From NCBI GenBank assembly GCA_964400495.1, contig CAYNTS010000018.1, forward strand, positions 1 to 34,523: 34,523 bases of DNA, given 5' to 3'. A program made the translations under genes and the position numbers. The notes under the pieces were generated by a model. The model searched no databases. It had not been told where the DNA came from and worked only from the letters and a program-made list of their open reading frames with translations. Below are positions 15,983 to 25,000 of the stretch, in pieces. The DNA comes from CAYNTS01 sp964400495. GTDB taxonomy: Bacteria > Fidelibacterota > Marinisomatia > SCGC-AAA003-L08 > D37C17. Each line of letters opens with the position of its first letter. The stretch's first letter is position 1.

Positions 15983-17043
15983 CAACTATTCTCGCCTTTT
16001 TATTTGTAATTGGAATCCCCATTTTCTTGCATGAACTTGGGCATTATACTGCAGCACGTTTAACCGGAATGCGTGTTGAAAAATTCTATATTGGTTTCAA
16101 CCTTTTTGGACTTGGAATAAAAAAAGTGATTAATGGAACAGAGTATGGAATTGGGGTTTTTCCTCTAGGGGGGTATGTAAAAATATCTGGCATGGTAGAT
16201 GAAAGTTTAGATCCATCTACAACTGGTGCAGATTATGAATTTCAATCCAAAAATACATTTCAAAAATTATTTTTTTTATCAGCAGGTGTTCTGATGAATT
16301 TCTTATTAACAATCTGTATTGTTGCTGGATTAACATTTATAAATGGAATTGGGGAGTTAGATAATCGTCCAATAATTGGACAAGTAATGCCTGAGTCTCC
16401 TGCTGATAATGTAGGATTAGTTGAAGGAGATATAATTTTAGAAATTAATCAACATTCTTTTTCAACTTGGACAGAAATGACAGGTGTAATCCAACAAAAT
16501 CCATTAGAAGAAATTCATATTTTATGGCAACATGAAGGACAAAAATTATCTGGAACTGTAATAACTGATTCCACTCGCCAAATGATTGATGGAGAAATTA
16601 AATTAGTTGGGATGCTTGGAATTGGAGCTACTGTCAATATGAGAAATGCGTCATTTCCAGAATCCATAATTGCTGGAGTACAACGAACTTATTATTGGCT
16701 TAAAATGATGTTAGATAGTTTGAAAGCATTGGTAACAGGTGGTGCATCATTTAAGGATTTTGTGGGTCCTATATTTTTTGCAAAAGTTGCAGGTGAAACT
16801 GCTCAAAATGGATTAGTATCATTACTCGGTCTGATGGCATTACTGAGCGTAAACCTTGGTTTAATAAATATTTTACCCATACCAGGGTTAGATGGTGGAC
16901 ATGCATTAATGGCTCTTGTTGAAGGGGTGTTTAGACGAAAACTCCCATTAAGTATAAAAATGGGTATTCAACAAATTGGGGTATTATTCTTACTTCTTTT
17001 ATTTGTATACATTTTTGTGAATGATATTTTGAGGTTATTTTAG
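15979..17043 (+). CDS. rseP: Site-2 intramembrane zinc protease RseP
   Basis: The protein has HELGH (H18, E19, H22) in its first membrane segment, a PDZ domain around residues 120-200 (GQVMPESPADNVGLVEGDIILEI) and the third zinc ligand in PIPGLDGGH (D305). Membrane segments are at about 90-115 and at the C-terminal end. RseP cuts anti-sigma factors and leftover signal peptides within the inner membrane. Only one PDZ is clear, where E. coli RseP has two. It is the last gene of the operon. Only one base separates it from the convergent cyclic-nucleotide-binding gene, and no terminator is visible between them. Confidence 0.95.
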   Translation: MTTILAFLFVIGIPIFLHELGHYTAARLTGMRVEKFYIGFNLFGLGIKKVINGTEYGIGVFPLGGYVKISGMVDESLDPSTTGADYEFQSKNTFQKLFFLSAGVLMNFLLTICIVAGLTFINGIGELDNRPIIGQVMPESPADNVGLVEGDIILEINQHSFSTWTEMTGVIQQNPLEEIHILWQHEGQKLSGTVITDSTRQMIDGEIKLVGMLGIGATVNMRNASFPESIIAGVQRTYYWLKMMLDSLKALVTGGASFKDFVGPIFFAKVAGETAQNGLVSLLGLMALLSVNLGLINILPIPGLDGGHALMALVEGVFRRKLPLSIKMGIQQIGVLFLLLLFVYIFVNDILRLF

Positions 17044-17044
17044 C

Positions 17045-17557
17045 TCACTTATCTAAAATCAAACTAAATGCAGTTGTTAGTTTTAGAACTTGGTGATTTG
17101 TATCAATCAAATTTTTAGATAAAATTTTTGCAATATTGGCTGTTATTTTATACCCTACTTCCGGTTTTTTATCCGAGATATCAAAGAAATCATGTTTCAT
17201 TAATATTCCAATATCACAATTAGTAAGTGCAGTAATGGTTGCAGTTCTTGCATCATTTTCACTAAATAGGGATATCTCTCCAAATACACTATGGTACTCA
17301 CTCTTTATTCGTATGAGCTCTTTTTCACGGGCATCCTCTTCCATACTATTGGTATTTAGAGTAAGAGCTTTTGTAATACTAACTTCACCAGAAAGTAAAA
17401 AAATCAATGAGTCACCAACATCACCCTCTTTTATAATAACCTGACCTTCTTTAATAGATTTAACTTTAATTTTTGTCGAGAATTCAGCTATTTCATCATG
17501 GGATAAATTGTGGAAAATAGCATACTTATTAAGCATATCCGCATATTTCTTTTTCAT
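17045..17557 (-). CDS. Stand-alone cyclic-nucleotide-binding (CAP-like) domain protein
   Basis: The 170-aa soluble protein consists almost entirely of one cNMP-binding fold. IKEGQVIIKEGDVGDSLIF comes first. The phosphate-binding cassette starts at F92-G93-E94 and keeps the arginine (R104 in DARTATITA) that contacts the cyclic phosphate, so ligand binding looks possible. No DNA-binding helix-turn-helix follows, which argues against a CRP-type regulator. Its start overlaps the stop of the K+ channel gene by four bases, so the two are made together. The likely role is a separate ligand-sensing subunit of the channel. This is inferred from the coupling. Confidence 0.85.
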   Translation of the reverse strand: MKKKYADMLNKYAIFHNLSHDEIAEFSTKIKVKSIKEGQVIIKEGDVGDSLIFLLSGEVSITKALTLNTNSMEEDAREKELIRIKSEYHSVFGEISLFSENDARTATITALTNCDIGILMKHDFFDISDKKPEVGYKITANIAKILSKNLIDTNHQVLKLTTAFSLILDK

Positions 17558-18687
17558 GGTATAATTACTGCTCCTTCCCCTTTTTTAATTATCCTATCAT
17601 CCAACGGATTCATTGCTACACGAACTTTACTTTCTTCAGAGAGTGAATGCCCTGCTTCTTTTATTTTCTGTTCGATAAATCGATCAAGTGCATTTGAATC
17701 TGCTGAAAGAAAATCTGAAACACCTATTTTTTCTTCTTCATTAAAAAGTCCAATACAATTCCATCCTTCTTTAGTTCTAAAATGTTGAAACAATTCAGAG
17801 AATGTTTTACCAATAAATTCCGTTGGGATACTTACAGATTTAAAGTGGTGTTCAGAATTAATATCAAGTAGTTGTTCCACAGCTTGTGGTATTCCTGGTT
17901 GAAGGACATGATTAGCAACCATAAATGATTCAAAATTATCATTGGTTATAATTGCATCAGCATTTGCTCTTCGTAAGTAGGGGATTTTATCATTTTTAGC
18001 AACGTGAGCAATCACTTTTAAATCAGGAGCCATATTTTTAATGGTCAATGTAGCAAGGATAGTCTTATCATCATCCGTTGCAATTGTGTCATCAGAAATA
18101 ATGATAGCTGAACTTGCTTTAGTAATGTTGGCTTTCTTTAGAATGGATTCAAGGGCATAGTCCCCTCGTACATATTTTACTTGGATAGATGAAAAACGAG
18201 CCAAAATACTGTTCATGTGATCTTCTGGCAAGTCATTTACTAATGCGATCACCAATGAATTATCATCATTTGTAATGTGATTTAAAGAATGGATAATTTT
18301 TTCAATATTATGATTCCATCCACAAATCACAATATGATTTGATAATTTTAATGCTTCCAAACCTCGACCCTCCATAATTCGTTTTGTTGTAAAAATTGAA
18401 GAAATAGTACCTGTTACAATAGCAATAAGTGTAATTCCCGAAAACATAATCATGATTGCCAAAATCCGTCCATAAGGAGTAACAGGAGCCATATCACCAT
18501 AACCTACTGTTGTCATGGTAACAATAGTCCACCAAAGTGAGTTGCCAAATTGACTAAAACTATCGCCTTCAACAACCATAATAATTCCAGCACCGATAAT
18601 CCAAATAAGTAGGATTCCTGAAATCACTTTGAAAATTAATGATTGTGTAAAATTTAAAACTTTATTTTTAATATGATGTGTTGTCAT
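17554..18687 (-). CDS. Two-TM potassium channel with RCK/TrkA-N domain
   Basis: Membrane helix 1 spans about residues 17-39. A pore loop with the K+ selectivity filter TVGYGD (residues 60-65) follows, then helix 2 at about 73-99. From residue 118 there is a TrkA-N/RCK domain (HIVICGWNHNIEKII). Its Gly-rich motif is altered (GWNHN in place of GxGxxG), so NAD may not be bound in the usual way. A smaller C-terminal TrkA-C-like part follows. The architecture matches MthK/Kch-type ligand-gated channels of the inner membrane. It is followed, with a 4-bp overlap, by a free cyclic-nucleotide-binding domain protein. Confidence 0.92.
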   Translation of the reverse strand: MTTHHIKNKVLNFTQSLIFKVISGILLIWIIGAGIIMVVEGDSFSQFGNSLWWTIVTMTTVGYGDMAPVTPYGRILAIMIMFSGITLIAIVTGTISSIFTTKRIMEGRGLEALKLSNHIVICGWNHNIEKIIHSLNHITNDDNSLVIALVNDLPEDHMNSILARFSSIQVKYVRGDYALESILKKANITKASSAIIISDDTIATDDDKTILATLTIKNMAPDLKVIAHVAKNDKIPYLRRANADAIITNDNFESFMVANHVLQPGIPQAVEQLLDINSEHHFKSVSIPTEFIGKTFSELFQHFRTKEGWNCIGLFNEEEKIGVSDFLSADSNALDRFIEQKIKEAGHSLSEESKVRVAMNPLDDRIIKKGEGAVIIP

Positions 18688-18795
18688 TTTTGCATAAATT
18701 CAAAGCAAATGTTAGCACTAAGTAGGGTGATAATCAAAGAAATTTACTTTAATATTTATATAGTAATTAATTACAAATAATTAATAAATTTTGGT

Positions 18796-18840
18796 GCAGA
18801 GTATAATTCAAAGTCTTAATCATTTTAAGAGAATCTCTGC
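18796..18840 (+). promoter_or_regulatory. Structured 5' leader candidate
   Basis: An inner hairpin (TCTTAA at 18814-18819, TTAAGA at 18825-18830) lies inside an outer pair (GCAGAG at 18796-18801, CTCTGC at 18835-18840). The outer 3' strand can instead pair locally with AGAGA at 18828-18832, giving a second, exclusive fold. It ends 30 bp before the strong ATG at 18870. Its regulatory meaning is a guess. Confidence 0.3.
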
Positions 18841-18885
18841 GTATTTTAATAAAACAAGAGGATAAAATAATGAAAAAAAATAGTA

Positions 18886-19467
18886 ATGTTAATTACGCTA
18901 ATTACTTCTGTTATTTTTGGAGGTGATAAATTTAGTAATAATTGGGATACTTTTAGTATTGGAGTTAGATCAAATAATTTCCAAACTGCAACCTTTTCTA
19001 ATAAAAATTTAGTTTACGGATTAGATTTTTTGCATATTGGTTTTTCCTTGGAAACGACTGAATATAATTATTGGGATGGAGAATATGATTCAAACTCATT
19101 TGATTTATCCATAAATGTATTTATGCCACGGATTGGTTATAGAAAAAAAATAGGTATATTTGATAGGATAAATACTTATGCTCAAATTGAAAGTTTTTTA
19201 GTAATTCCTTTTGCAAGTATTAGCGGAGAAGGTTCCTCCGCATCCGAAAATGATCTTGAAGATTTATTTGATTCAATTGGATTTAGAGGTTGTTATATAA
19301 TTGAATATATGTTTAATGACCAGCTTTCCTTGAGTGCAGATGTTGGGTTAAATTGGGTCTTCAATAGTTTTGAATTACCTGGTGGTGAATTTGAAGAATA
19401 CAATGATGAGATTTCGACAAATATTGCTACATCATTTACTAAACTCTCTTTGAATTTTAAACTATAA
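18886..19467 (+). CDS. Exported protein of unknown function; start disrupted by an A8 tract
   Basis: The 193-aa open frame begins at an ATG at 18886 with no ribosome-binding site and half a signal peptide (MLITLITSVIFGG). A much better start, ATG at 18870 after AAGAGGA, runs through eight A (18873-18880) into another frame and stops at 18926. If the tract had seven A, this start would read MKKIVMLITLITSVIFG, a complete signal peptide in frame with the rest. So the gene is either shifted by one base (slippage or assembly error) or uses the weak start. The mature part has alternating aromatic/polar segments (DRINTYAQIESFLVIPF, LSLSADVGLNWVF) like a small outer-membrane beta-barrel. I do not know its function. 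Confidence 0.7.
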   Translation: MLITLITSVIFGGDKFSNNWDTFSIGVRSNNFQTATFSNKNLVYGLDFLHIGFSLETTEYNYWDGEYDSNSFDLSINVFMPRIGYRKKIGIFDRINTYAQIESFLVIPFASISGEGSSASENDLEDLFDSIGFRGCYIIEYMFNDQLSLSADVGLNWVFNSFELPGGEFEEYNDEISTNIATSFTKLSLNFKL

Positions 19468-19487
19468 TTAGAGGGAAACCTTCCATT

Positions 19488-19525
19488 AAACAAAACAGCC
19501 AAATTTTAATTTGGCTGTTTTGTTT
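19488..19525. terminator. Strong bidirectional terminator
   Basis: A perfect 17-bp stem (19488-19504 with 19509-19525) has a 4-nt loop. A-rich and T-rich arms on the two sides let it work in both directions. It separates the convergent exported-protein gene and the P-loop gene. Confidence 0.88.
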
Positions 19526-19534
19526 CGAATTATT

Positions 19535-20038
19535 CTATAAACTTAGTAAAAATTTATTTAGAGCAGATGGTGAATTAAATGTAAGGATTTTCACATTTTT
19601 TTTGTATTTTTTTAATATAGTAAAAACGCGAGGTTTTTCTTGCTTAGGGAAATTCCAAACATACTTTATAAATCCCCAATCCCATCTTTCGGTGCAACCT
19701 TCACCCATGTCGGGTCTGGTTTTTCCATATGATGTTATTATGCGTTTAATCACTCTCAAAACACATAAATATTTAGAAAAATTTAGGAAAATCACTGTAT
19801 CTGCTTCAGGGAGACGGAGGTCTAATGTATCCCCATAGTTACCATCCATAATCCACGCATCTTCTTGTAATTTATGTTTAAGAAGGGAGTTCCATTTTGA
19901 GGGTTCTGTCATGACCCACCCGGGTTTCCAAAATAATTTATCTAGATGTAAAACTGGAATTTTAAGAATATGGCTTAGTTTCTGGGAAAAAGTTGACTTC
20001 CCGGCACCACAGGGTCCTAATATCAATATTTTATTCAA
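19535..20038 (-). CDS. FlaR-like P-loop ATPase ('DNA topology modulation protein' family)
   Basis: The 167-aa protein is related to adenylate kinases. It has Walker A GPCGAGKST (residues 8-16), then LHLDKLFWKPGW and WIMDGNYGDTLDLRLPEADTVIFLNF, the segments shared by proteins annotated as FlaR or topology modulators. Arginines follow in the lid region (RVIKRI, KTRPDMGEGC). The true substrate of this family is uncertain; a small-molecule kinase is more likely than a DNA enzyme. The start is TTG at 20038 with a strong AGGAG six bases upstream. It lies 120 bp after serB on the same strand. Confidence 0.82.
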   Translation of the reverse strand: MNKILILGPCGAGKSTFSQKLSHILKIPVLHLDKLFWKPGWVMTEPSKWNSLLKHKLQEDAWIMDGNYGDTLDLRLPEADTVIFLNFSKYLCVLRVIKRIITSYGKTRPDMGEGCTERWDWGFIKYVWNFPKQEKPRVFTILKKYKKNVKILTFNSPSALNKFLLSL

Positions 20039-20158
20039 TAAATCTCCTCAAATGAATTGATATATATATGATTAATTTTTCAAATGATGGAGTAACTTAA
20101 TACAAAAGTAAATATTAATTCAAGAAAGAAATAAAGCTAATCAAGTGTTTTTTATTTA

Positions 20159-20791
20159 TTAAATAAAATCTATAATTGGAAGGATTTCTCGTAAATCTTT
20201 ATTAACAATTGAATGTGTGGAAGCATCGATTAAAACCTGATTTGCACAAAATGCAATTCTAGTTTTTGCATGATCAAACATGCTTAAGTCATTAGCTCCA
20301 TCTCCAACTGCAATAGTTTCAGATGAGGTGACTTTAAGTAAGTTTTGAATTCGTATCATCATTTCAGCTTTAGCGTTTGATGACATCATTTCTCCTCCGA
20401 CTTTACCTGTAAGCGCTCCATCTTTTTGGTGCAAAAAATTAGCAAAGTCAGCATCAATACCAAGTAAATTACAAACGGGTTTGGTAGCATTTCTAAAACC
20501 ACCAGAAAAGCAAATTACAATATATCCTCGTTTTTTTAGACCGTCAACTACATCTTTTGCACCAGGTATTAATGGTAAATTATTGCAGATTTCGTTTACT
20601 CTTTGAGTTTTGATACCCTCTAATAATGCAACTCTCGTTAAAAGAGATTCGAAAAAATCAAGTTCACCTGCCATCGCTTGTTTAGTGATTAATGCAACCT
20701 CATCTTTATTTCCTATTTCATCTGCAAGAAGATCAATAGTTTCACCATCCATCAAAGTTGAATCAAAATCGAATACTGCTAATTTAGTCAT
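20159..20791 (-). CDS. serB: Phosphoserine phosphatase (HAD superfamily)
   Basis: SerB makes serine from phosphoserine. HAD motif I is DFDSTLMDGE near the N terminus, with the nucleophile at D8 and the acid at D10. Motif II is in VICFSGGF, and motif III/IV is AVGDGANDLSMF. The cap region has the SerB-like ETIDLLADEIG. The length of about 210 aa fits a catalytic domain without an ACT domain. I use ATG 20791 (MTKLAVFDFDST); an upstream ATG at 20815 would only add residues inside plsY. It overlaps plsY by 8 bp. Confidence 0.9.
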   Translation of the reverse strand: MTKLAVFDFDSTLMDGETIDLLADEIGNKDEVALITKQAMAGELDFFESLLTRVALLEGIKTQRVNEICNNLPLIPGAKDVVDGLKKRGYIVICFSGGFRNATKPVCNLLGIDADFANFLHQKDGALTGKVGGEMMSSNAKAEMMIRIQNLLKVTSSETIAVGDGANDLSMFDHAKTRIAFCANQVLIDASTHSIVNKDLREILPIIDFI

Positions 20792-21416
20792 TATTATTTT
20801 TCTTTTTAATAACATCCCATAAAGTCATCTCAGTTTTATTTTTCATACGTGTAAAATTGATTCGGTGTTTATAAATACCAATAACTGCAAGTGCTATAGT
20901 TACACCAAGAATTTCTGTTGATGAACCCACATAAAATAAGTAGATAGGTAGCAGAATATAAATGAGAACAGAACCTAAAGCAACATACCCAGTTGTTAAT
21001 AGCAAAAGTATCACTGCAAGTCCCATTGTAACACCGAGTTTTAATTGAATTGCCATGAGCATCCCAATAAATGTTGCAATTCCTTTGCCACCTTTAAATT
21101 TCATGAAGAATGGAAAAATATGACCAATTACAGCCATTGACCCTGTTAAATATTGAAATTCGGCAAGATGAGGTGAATCAGCAAATAAAAATTGGATTAT
21201 GAATACTGCAAAAGCACCTTTTAAGATATCAACAAAACCCGTAAAAACACCCCATTTCCAACCCAAAGTTGCAACTACATTAGATGCCCCTGCATTTCCG
21301 GACCCACTTTCACGGATATCCTTCTTCATTTTGTAGTTTCCAACAAAATAGGCAGTCTGAATACACCCAAAACAATACCCAGTTAGAATTGATATGCATA
21401 AATCTGTAAAATTCAT
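20784..21416 (-). CDS. plsY: Acyl-phosphate:glycerol-3-phosphate acyltransferase
   Basis: PlsY is an inner-membrane enzyme that makes lysophosphatidic acid, the first step of phospholipid synthesis. It shows the family motifs in order: SGNAGASNV, then FKGGKGIATFIG, and the C-terminal KHRINFTRMKNKTE. Several membrane helices lie between them. The length of 210 aa is normal. Its start overlaps the asparaginase stop by one base and its end overlaps serB, so the three genes form one unit. Confidence 0.95.
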   Translation of the reverse strand: MNFTDLCISILTGYCFGCIQTAYFVGNYKMKKDIRESGSGNAGASNVVATLGWKWGVFTGFVDILKGAFAVFIIQFLFADSPHLAEFQYLTGSMAVIGHIFPFFMKFKGGKGIATFIGMLMAIQLKLGVTMGLAVILLLLTTGYVALGSVLIYILLPIYLFYVGSSTEILGVTIALAVIGIYKHRINFTRMKNKTEMTLWDVIKKKNNND

Positions 21417-21913
21417 TATGCTCCCATTTCCTCGAAAATCCCAATTTTCTTATTTTTTCGAACATTATTCCAATCAAAAATTTGTCCGTTCATTGCAATA
21501 TAAACCCCCGGAGGTAATGCTTGAGCAAAAGATAGTGCACTTCCAAGGTTAAACAATCCATCAGAACTACCAAATTTAACTGGAATCATTGCGCCAGTCA
21601 GAATAATTGTTTTATCGAGCTTAGCATCAGCAATTAGAGATGCAGTTTCAACCATAGTGTCGGTACCGTGAGTTATAACTATCTTTGTTTTTTTATCTTT
21701 TTTGCATTTTTGAACAATATAATTTCGTTCTGAATCAGACATTTCCAAACTATCAATCATCATTAGAGTTTCAATATCAACTTGAAGATTACATCGTCCA
21801 AGTTCAAGAAGTTCGTACATGTGGGTATTTTTGAAATATAATCGACCATTTATTTCATCATATTCCTTGTCAAAAGTACCACCTGTTGTAAAAAGTTTAA
21901 TTTCAGTATTCAT
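21416..21913 (-). CDS. Single-domain asparaginase-like protein
   Basis: The 165-aa product covers only the N-terminal catalytic domain of L-asparaginase. The threonine motif FTTGGTFDK (T9/T10/T13) comes first, and the second catalytic motif THGTDTM lies near residue 80 (Thr, Asp). GAMIPVKFGSSDG and a segment of the domain end follow. Full asparaginases have about 330 aa, with a second domain that completes the active site across the dimer. No remnant of that domain is nearby, because plsY begins at the stop codon. This is therefore a real short form, as is known from some bacteria, and not a fresh truncation. The substrate is uncertain. Confidence 0.85.
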   Translation of the reverse strand: MNTEIKLFTTGGTFDKEYDEINGRLYFKNTHMYELLELGRCNLQVDIETLMMIDSLEMSDSERNYIVQKCKKDKKTKIVITHGTDTMVETASLIADAKLDKTIILTGAMIPVKFGSSDGLFNLGSALSFAQALPPGVYIAMNGQIFDWNNVRKNKKIGIFEEMGA

Positions 21914-21961
21914 ATATTAACCTAATAAATATGCTAAATTTACATAGATAAATGAACAATG

Positions 21962-21990
21962 TTACATTTGTTTTCTGTTACAAACTGTAA
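21962..21990. promoter_or_regulatory. Inverted repeat in a divergent promoter region
   Basis: Two 5-bp stems (21962-21966 with 21986-21990, and 21967-21971 with 21980-21984) form a 10-bp hairpin with one bulged C and an 8-nt loop. It lies midway between the divergent asparaginase-like and C25 genes. It could be an operator or simply a by-product of AT-rich sequence. Confidence 0.25.
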
Positions 21991-22062
21991 ATATTATTTA
22001 GAATTATTGTTTTTGTTTCTGTTTTAAATTGAATGTTTATTTTTATAGGTATAAGGACTAAA

Positions 22063-25000
22063 ATGATTAATAAGATATTTTTTATATGCTTAATTGTGAG
22101 CATTACTTTTGCTAAATCTCCATTTGTAATTACTGAAAAAACAAATTCTACTACTTCACTCACACTTGAAATTGAAATGCCAATTCTTGAAAAGGATAAG
22201 GGATTCGATGTAATTAAATCAAGTGGGTTAGGTAAAACAATGGAAGAGGGGAAACCCGAACTACCAATTCATTCAGCATATATTTCTATTGAACCTGGGA
22301 CTCAATTTGAAGTTGAATATTTTGTGCTTAAATCGTCTATAGTTACGGATGTTGATTTATACCCAGCTCAAGCTATTGATTTTGAAAAATTCCCTAACAA
22401 TGCAATTATTAAGAATGAAGAATTTTATTCAAACAATACTAATTTTCCAGATAAAAAGTTAAATTCATCCCTTGCAACATTTCGTGGAATACCTATGCAA
22501 AGTATTGAATTTGTTCCGTATGAATATGATGCAAAGAACAAGACATTAACAGTATTTACAAAGGTCGAATTCTCCCTAACAAAGATCCAAAATAATGCCC
22601 ATCATCCGATACAAAGACCTCGATCCAAAGTATTTGATAATATTGCAGAATCGTTCATTTTAGATTACAATTCTAATCGTGATGACGAATTTCAAACTCC
22701 ATCTATTTTATATATTTGTGGGAGCAACTTAGCAGACCACCCCCAAATGAAAACTCTAACTGACTGGCGCCATTTACAAGGGTATGAGACACATGTGGTT
22801 TCAACAAGTGAAACTGGTTACAATACTAGTAGTATAAAATCATACATTCAAAATGCGTATGATACATGGGAAAATCCACCTGAATTTGTATGTTTAATAG
22901 GTGATGCGAACGGTTCTGTGGCTGTACCTACCTATATTGTGGGACAAACAGGGTGGTATGGTGCACAAGGTGAAGGAGATTTCCCATATACCCTTTTGGA
23001 GGGTGATGATTTATTGCCCGAAGTAATAATTGGACGAATGTCTGTTAGAAGTTCGTCTGAGTTTGTTACTGTCGTAAATAAAATTATTGGGTATGAACGA
23101 GCGTATGCTGGTGAAATGGACTGGGTTGAATCTGTTGCATTGGTAGGTGACCCCTATGATTCTGGGATATCCACAGTTATAACCAACGAATATATTGAAC
23201 AATTGTTAGAAAATTATGGGATGGAAGATATTCGCACAAAATATTCAGGAAGTAATTTTGACTCGTGGATGCAAGACCAAATTAATGATGGTGTTTCATA
23301 CTTGAATTACCGTGGTTTTTATGGTTTCAGTGGATTCACCGAAAATGAAGTGAACGGCTTAAGTAATGGATATAAACTTCCATTCATCACTACTTTAACA
23401 TGTGCAACAGGGTCGTTTGAAGAAGAGAATACCTGTATTATAGAGGACTTGTTTAGAGCAGGAACATCTGTAAATCCTAAAGGTGGGGTGGCTGTAATTG
23501 GTACAGCTCAACCCTATACTCATACTGCATTCAATAATATTGTAGACATGGGGATTTATGAAGGAATTTTTATTCACAATGCCCAAACTGCAGGAGAAGC
23601 ATTGGTGTACGGAAAACTTGCCCTGCTTGAAACATACCCACATGACCCAAACGGAAATGTATATTATTTTTCAACATGGAACAATTTAATGGGTGACCCT
23701 GCAACTCAATTATGGACTGACAACCCTAAAAATTTGTACCTAGAGCATGAACCTATTTTAAATAATGGAAGTAATTTCATACAATTTACAGTAACAAATG
23801 ATCATGGTTATCCAGTTGAGGATGCTAAAATTACATTAGTAAAAGGAGATGATGAAATTTTTGATTCCCAATTTGCAAATGCAAATGGAATTGTTTCATT
23901 TAACTTAGAGTACACCAACACTGGTGAAGTAAATGTGCTTGCAACCTGTCAAAATTGCATTCCCGAAGAATCATCATTTAATATTTTATCTGACTTACCA
24001 ATTTTAACAATAAATGAATCAACTATTTCATTAACTGATAATGGCAACAATGATGGTGTTTGGAATGCGGGTGAATTTGTAAGTATAGATTTTACAATTG
24101 AGAATGAATCAAATGATGAGTTAAATGATGTAACCATTTCAGTTCAATCTAATTCATCGTACATATTTCTGAATAATGATGAGTTATTCATTGATTCAAT
24201 TCTAGGAAATAGCTTTTATAATGCCCAGTTATCAATTGGAACATCAAATACTAATACTCCAGATATGGAAAATTCAGAGCTTATAATTCAAATTGAATCT
24301 AGTGGTATGTCGTGGTTTTATCATTTATCTATTCCTGTTGCAAATGGGTATGTGGAAATTTCAAAACAAATCATTGCAGATGAAAATAATAATGGTATCC
24401 TTGATAGGGGAGAAACTGTAGAATTGGATGTATCAATGGTAAACCTAGGTTCAATTGCACTTTCATCCATAAATGGAGAAATTAATTATCAAGGAAGTGA
24501 TTTAGAATTTTCTGAAACACATTTTAATTGGTCTAATTTGAATTCAGGTCAGTCAACAACTTCAACAAATTCGATACAAGTTACTTCAACCACTGAAATT
24601 ATTAATGGAACTGTAATTTCAATTCCTGTACAAATTTCAACTTCTGAGGGATATTCTACAACATCATTTTTTCAACTTGAAATTGGTGAAGTTTCTGTAA
24701 ATGACCCACTTGGTCCAGATAACTATGGGTATTATATTTATGATTCAGGTGATGATTTATACGAACAAGCCCCCGTATATGAATGGGTTGAAATTGAGCC
24801 AGCTTTAGGAGGGAATGGGGTTGAATTAGATATAAGTGATAATGGAAATAATCAAGATGAATCTATGACAGTTGATTTACCGTTCACATTCACATTTTAT
24901 GGAATAGATTATAACGAAATTACAGTATGCTCAAATGGGTGGATTTCCTTTGGTGAAACTCCTATGGAGTCGTTTAGAAATTACACACTTCCAGGTCCTG

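Noticed and set aside
21416..21913. A broken asparaginase pseudogene
   Set aside because: Both catalytic motifs are intact, and the stop overlaps plsY with no remnant of a second domain. A real short form is more likely.
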